From Druceiella hillmani (lineage: Eukaryota; Arthropoda; Insecta; Lepidoptera; Hepialidae): a stretch of 64,000 nt of DNA. A program made the position numbers and the translations under genes. This document shows positions 63,764 through 64,000 of the stretch, piece by piece; position 1 is the stretch's first letter, and the number at the start of each line of letters is the position of its first letter. The stretch lies in the NCBI GenBank assembly GCA_039881145.1, contig JAYKKI010000003.1, forward strand, positions 8,763,501 through 8,827,500. Direction: 5' to 3'. The notes below the pieces were generated by a model. It ran no database searches, was not told where the DNA came from, and worked only from the letters and a program-made list of their open reading frames with translations.

Positions 63764-63962
63764 TGCATGCATACGAGCGTGCATGCTAGCGTGCGTGCGT
63801 GCTTACGCGCGTGCGTACATCCATGCATTCGTGCGTCTGTGCGTTCGTGCATCCGTGCATGCATACATCCGTGCGTTTGTGCGTTCGTGCGGCCGTGTGT
63901 GCGTGCATGTGTGTGAACGTGTGTACGTAAGGGTGTGCCTGCGTGCATGCGTGTATGTGTAT
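63764..63962. repeat. GTGC/GCGT-rich microsatellite
   Basis: About 200 bp of imperfect GTGC, ATGC and GCGT steps, same sense as 6,815-6,966. The Arg/Thr/His frame on the minus strand (63,757-63,948) is an artefact. Confidence 0.9.
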
Positions 63963-64000
63963 TACATATGTAGTAAGATATATTTAATTAGTATTAACAG

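Overview
This window looks like AT-rich, non-coding nuclear DNA from an animal, most probably an insect or another arthropod. There are no operons, no densely packed ORFs and no bacterial signals. There are long AT-rich stretches, (AT)n microsatellites, and remnants of several eukaryotic transposable-element classes. I found no host protein-coding gene that I can name. The region is best read as intergenic or intronic DNA built from layers of old repeats.

Recognisable coding remnants are all from mobile elements. (1) A non-LTR retrotransposon (LINE) lies on the minus strand, about 42,165-45,470. Its endonuclease and reverse-transcriptase domains are nearly complete, but it carries one frameshift, one in-frame stop and a substitution next to the VPQGS motif. 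(2) A much-decayed IS630/Tc1/mariner-like transposase with a DUF4817-type N-terminus lies on the plus strand at 53,807-54,662. (3) A decayed DIRS-like retrotransposon lies on the plus strand at about 60,068-61,640, with a gag-like segment and an RNase H segment.

Non-coding elements, left to right: a degenerate tandem TE-derived repeat (1,090-1,540); a dispersed repeat (2,900-3,190, second copy 27,095-27,370); GTGC-rich microsatellite (6,815-6,966); a dispersed repeat (13,616-13,836, relative at 20,795-20,996) next to a MITE fragment; a 650-bp AT-rich foldback (14,841-15,482); a ~0.9-kb repeat with an embedded foldback (16,205-17,090, second copy 45,805-46,805); an inverted pair of tRNA-like repeats (17,520-17,961 and 19,267-19,690) around a Helitron-like 3' terminus (18,352-18,380); a 1.48-kb segment bounded by ~168-bp inverted repeats (19,889-21,365); a ~2-kb repeat pair (24,720-26,690 and 37,370-39,880); a nine-copy ~114-bp tandem array (28,865-29,940); a GC-cored repeat pair (31,135-31,425 and 50,740-51,030); a 51-bp-stem hairpin (34,605-34,731); a perfect 233-bp inverted repeat with a third 256-bp copy nearby (39,928-41,380); and two copies of a foldback MITE (46,322-46,476 and 47,444-47,672). 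Further GTGC/CACG-rich microsatellites sit at the right end.

The most unusual structure is the sequence-identical three-copy inverted arrangement at 39,928-41,380, which is far younger than the repeats around it, or else an assembly artefact. Repeat pairs were matched by eye; identity figures are approximate unless called perfect.
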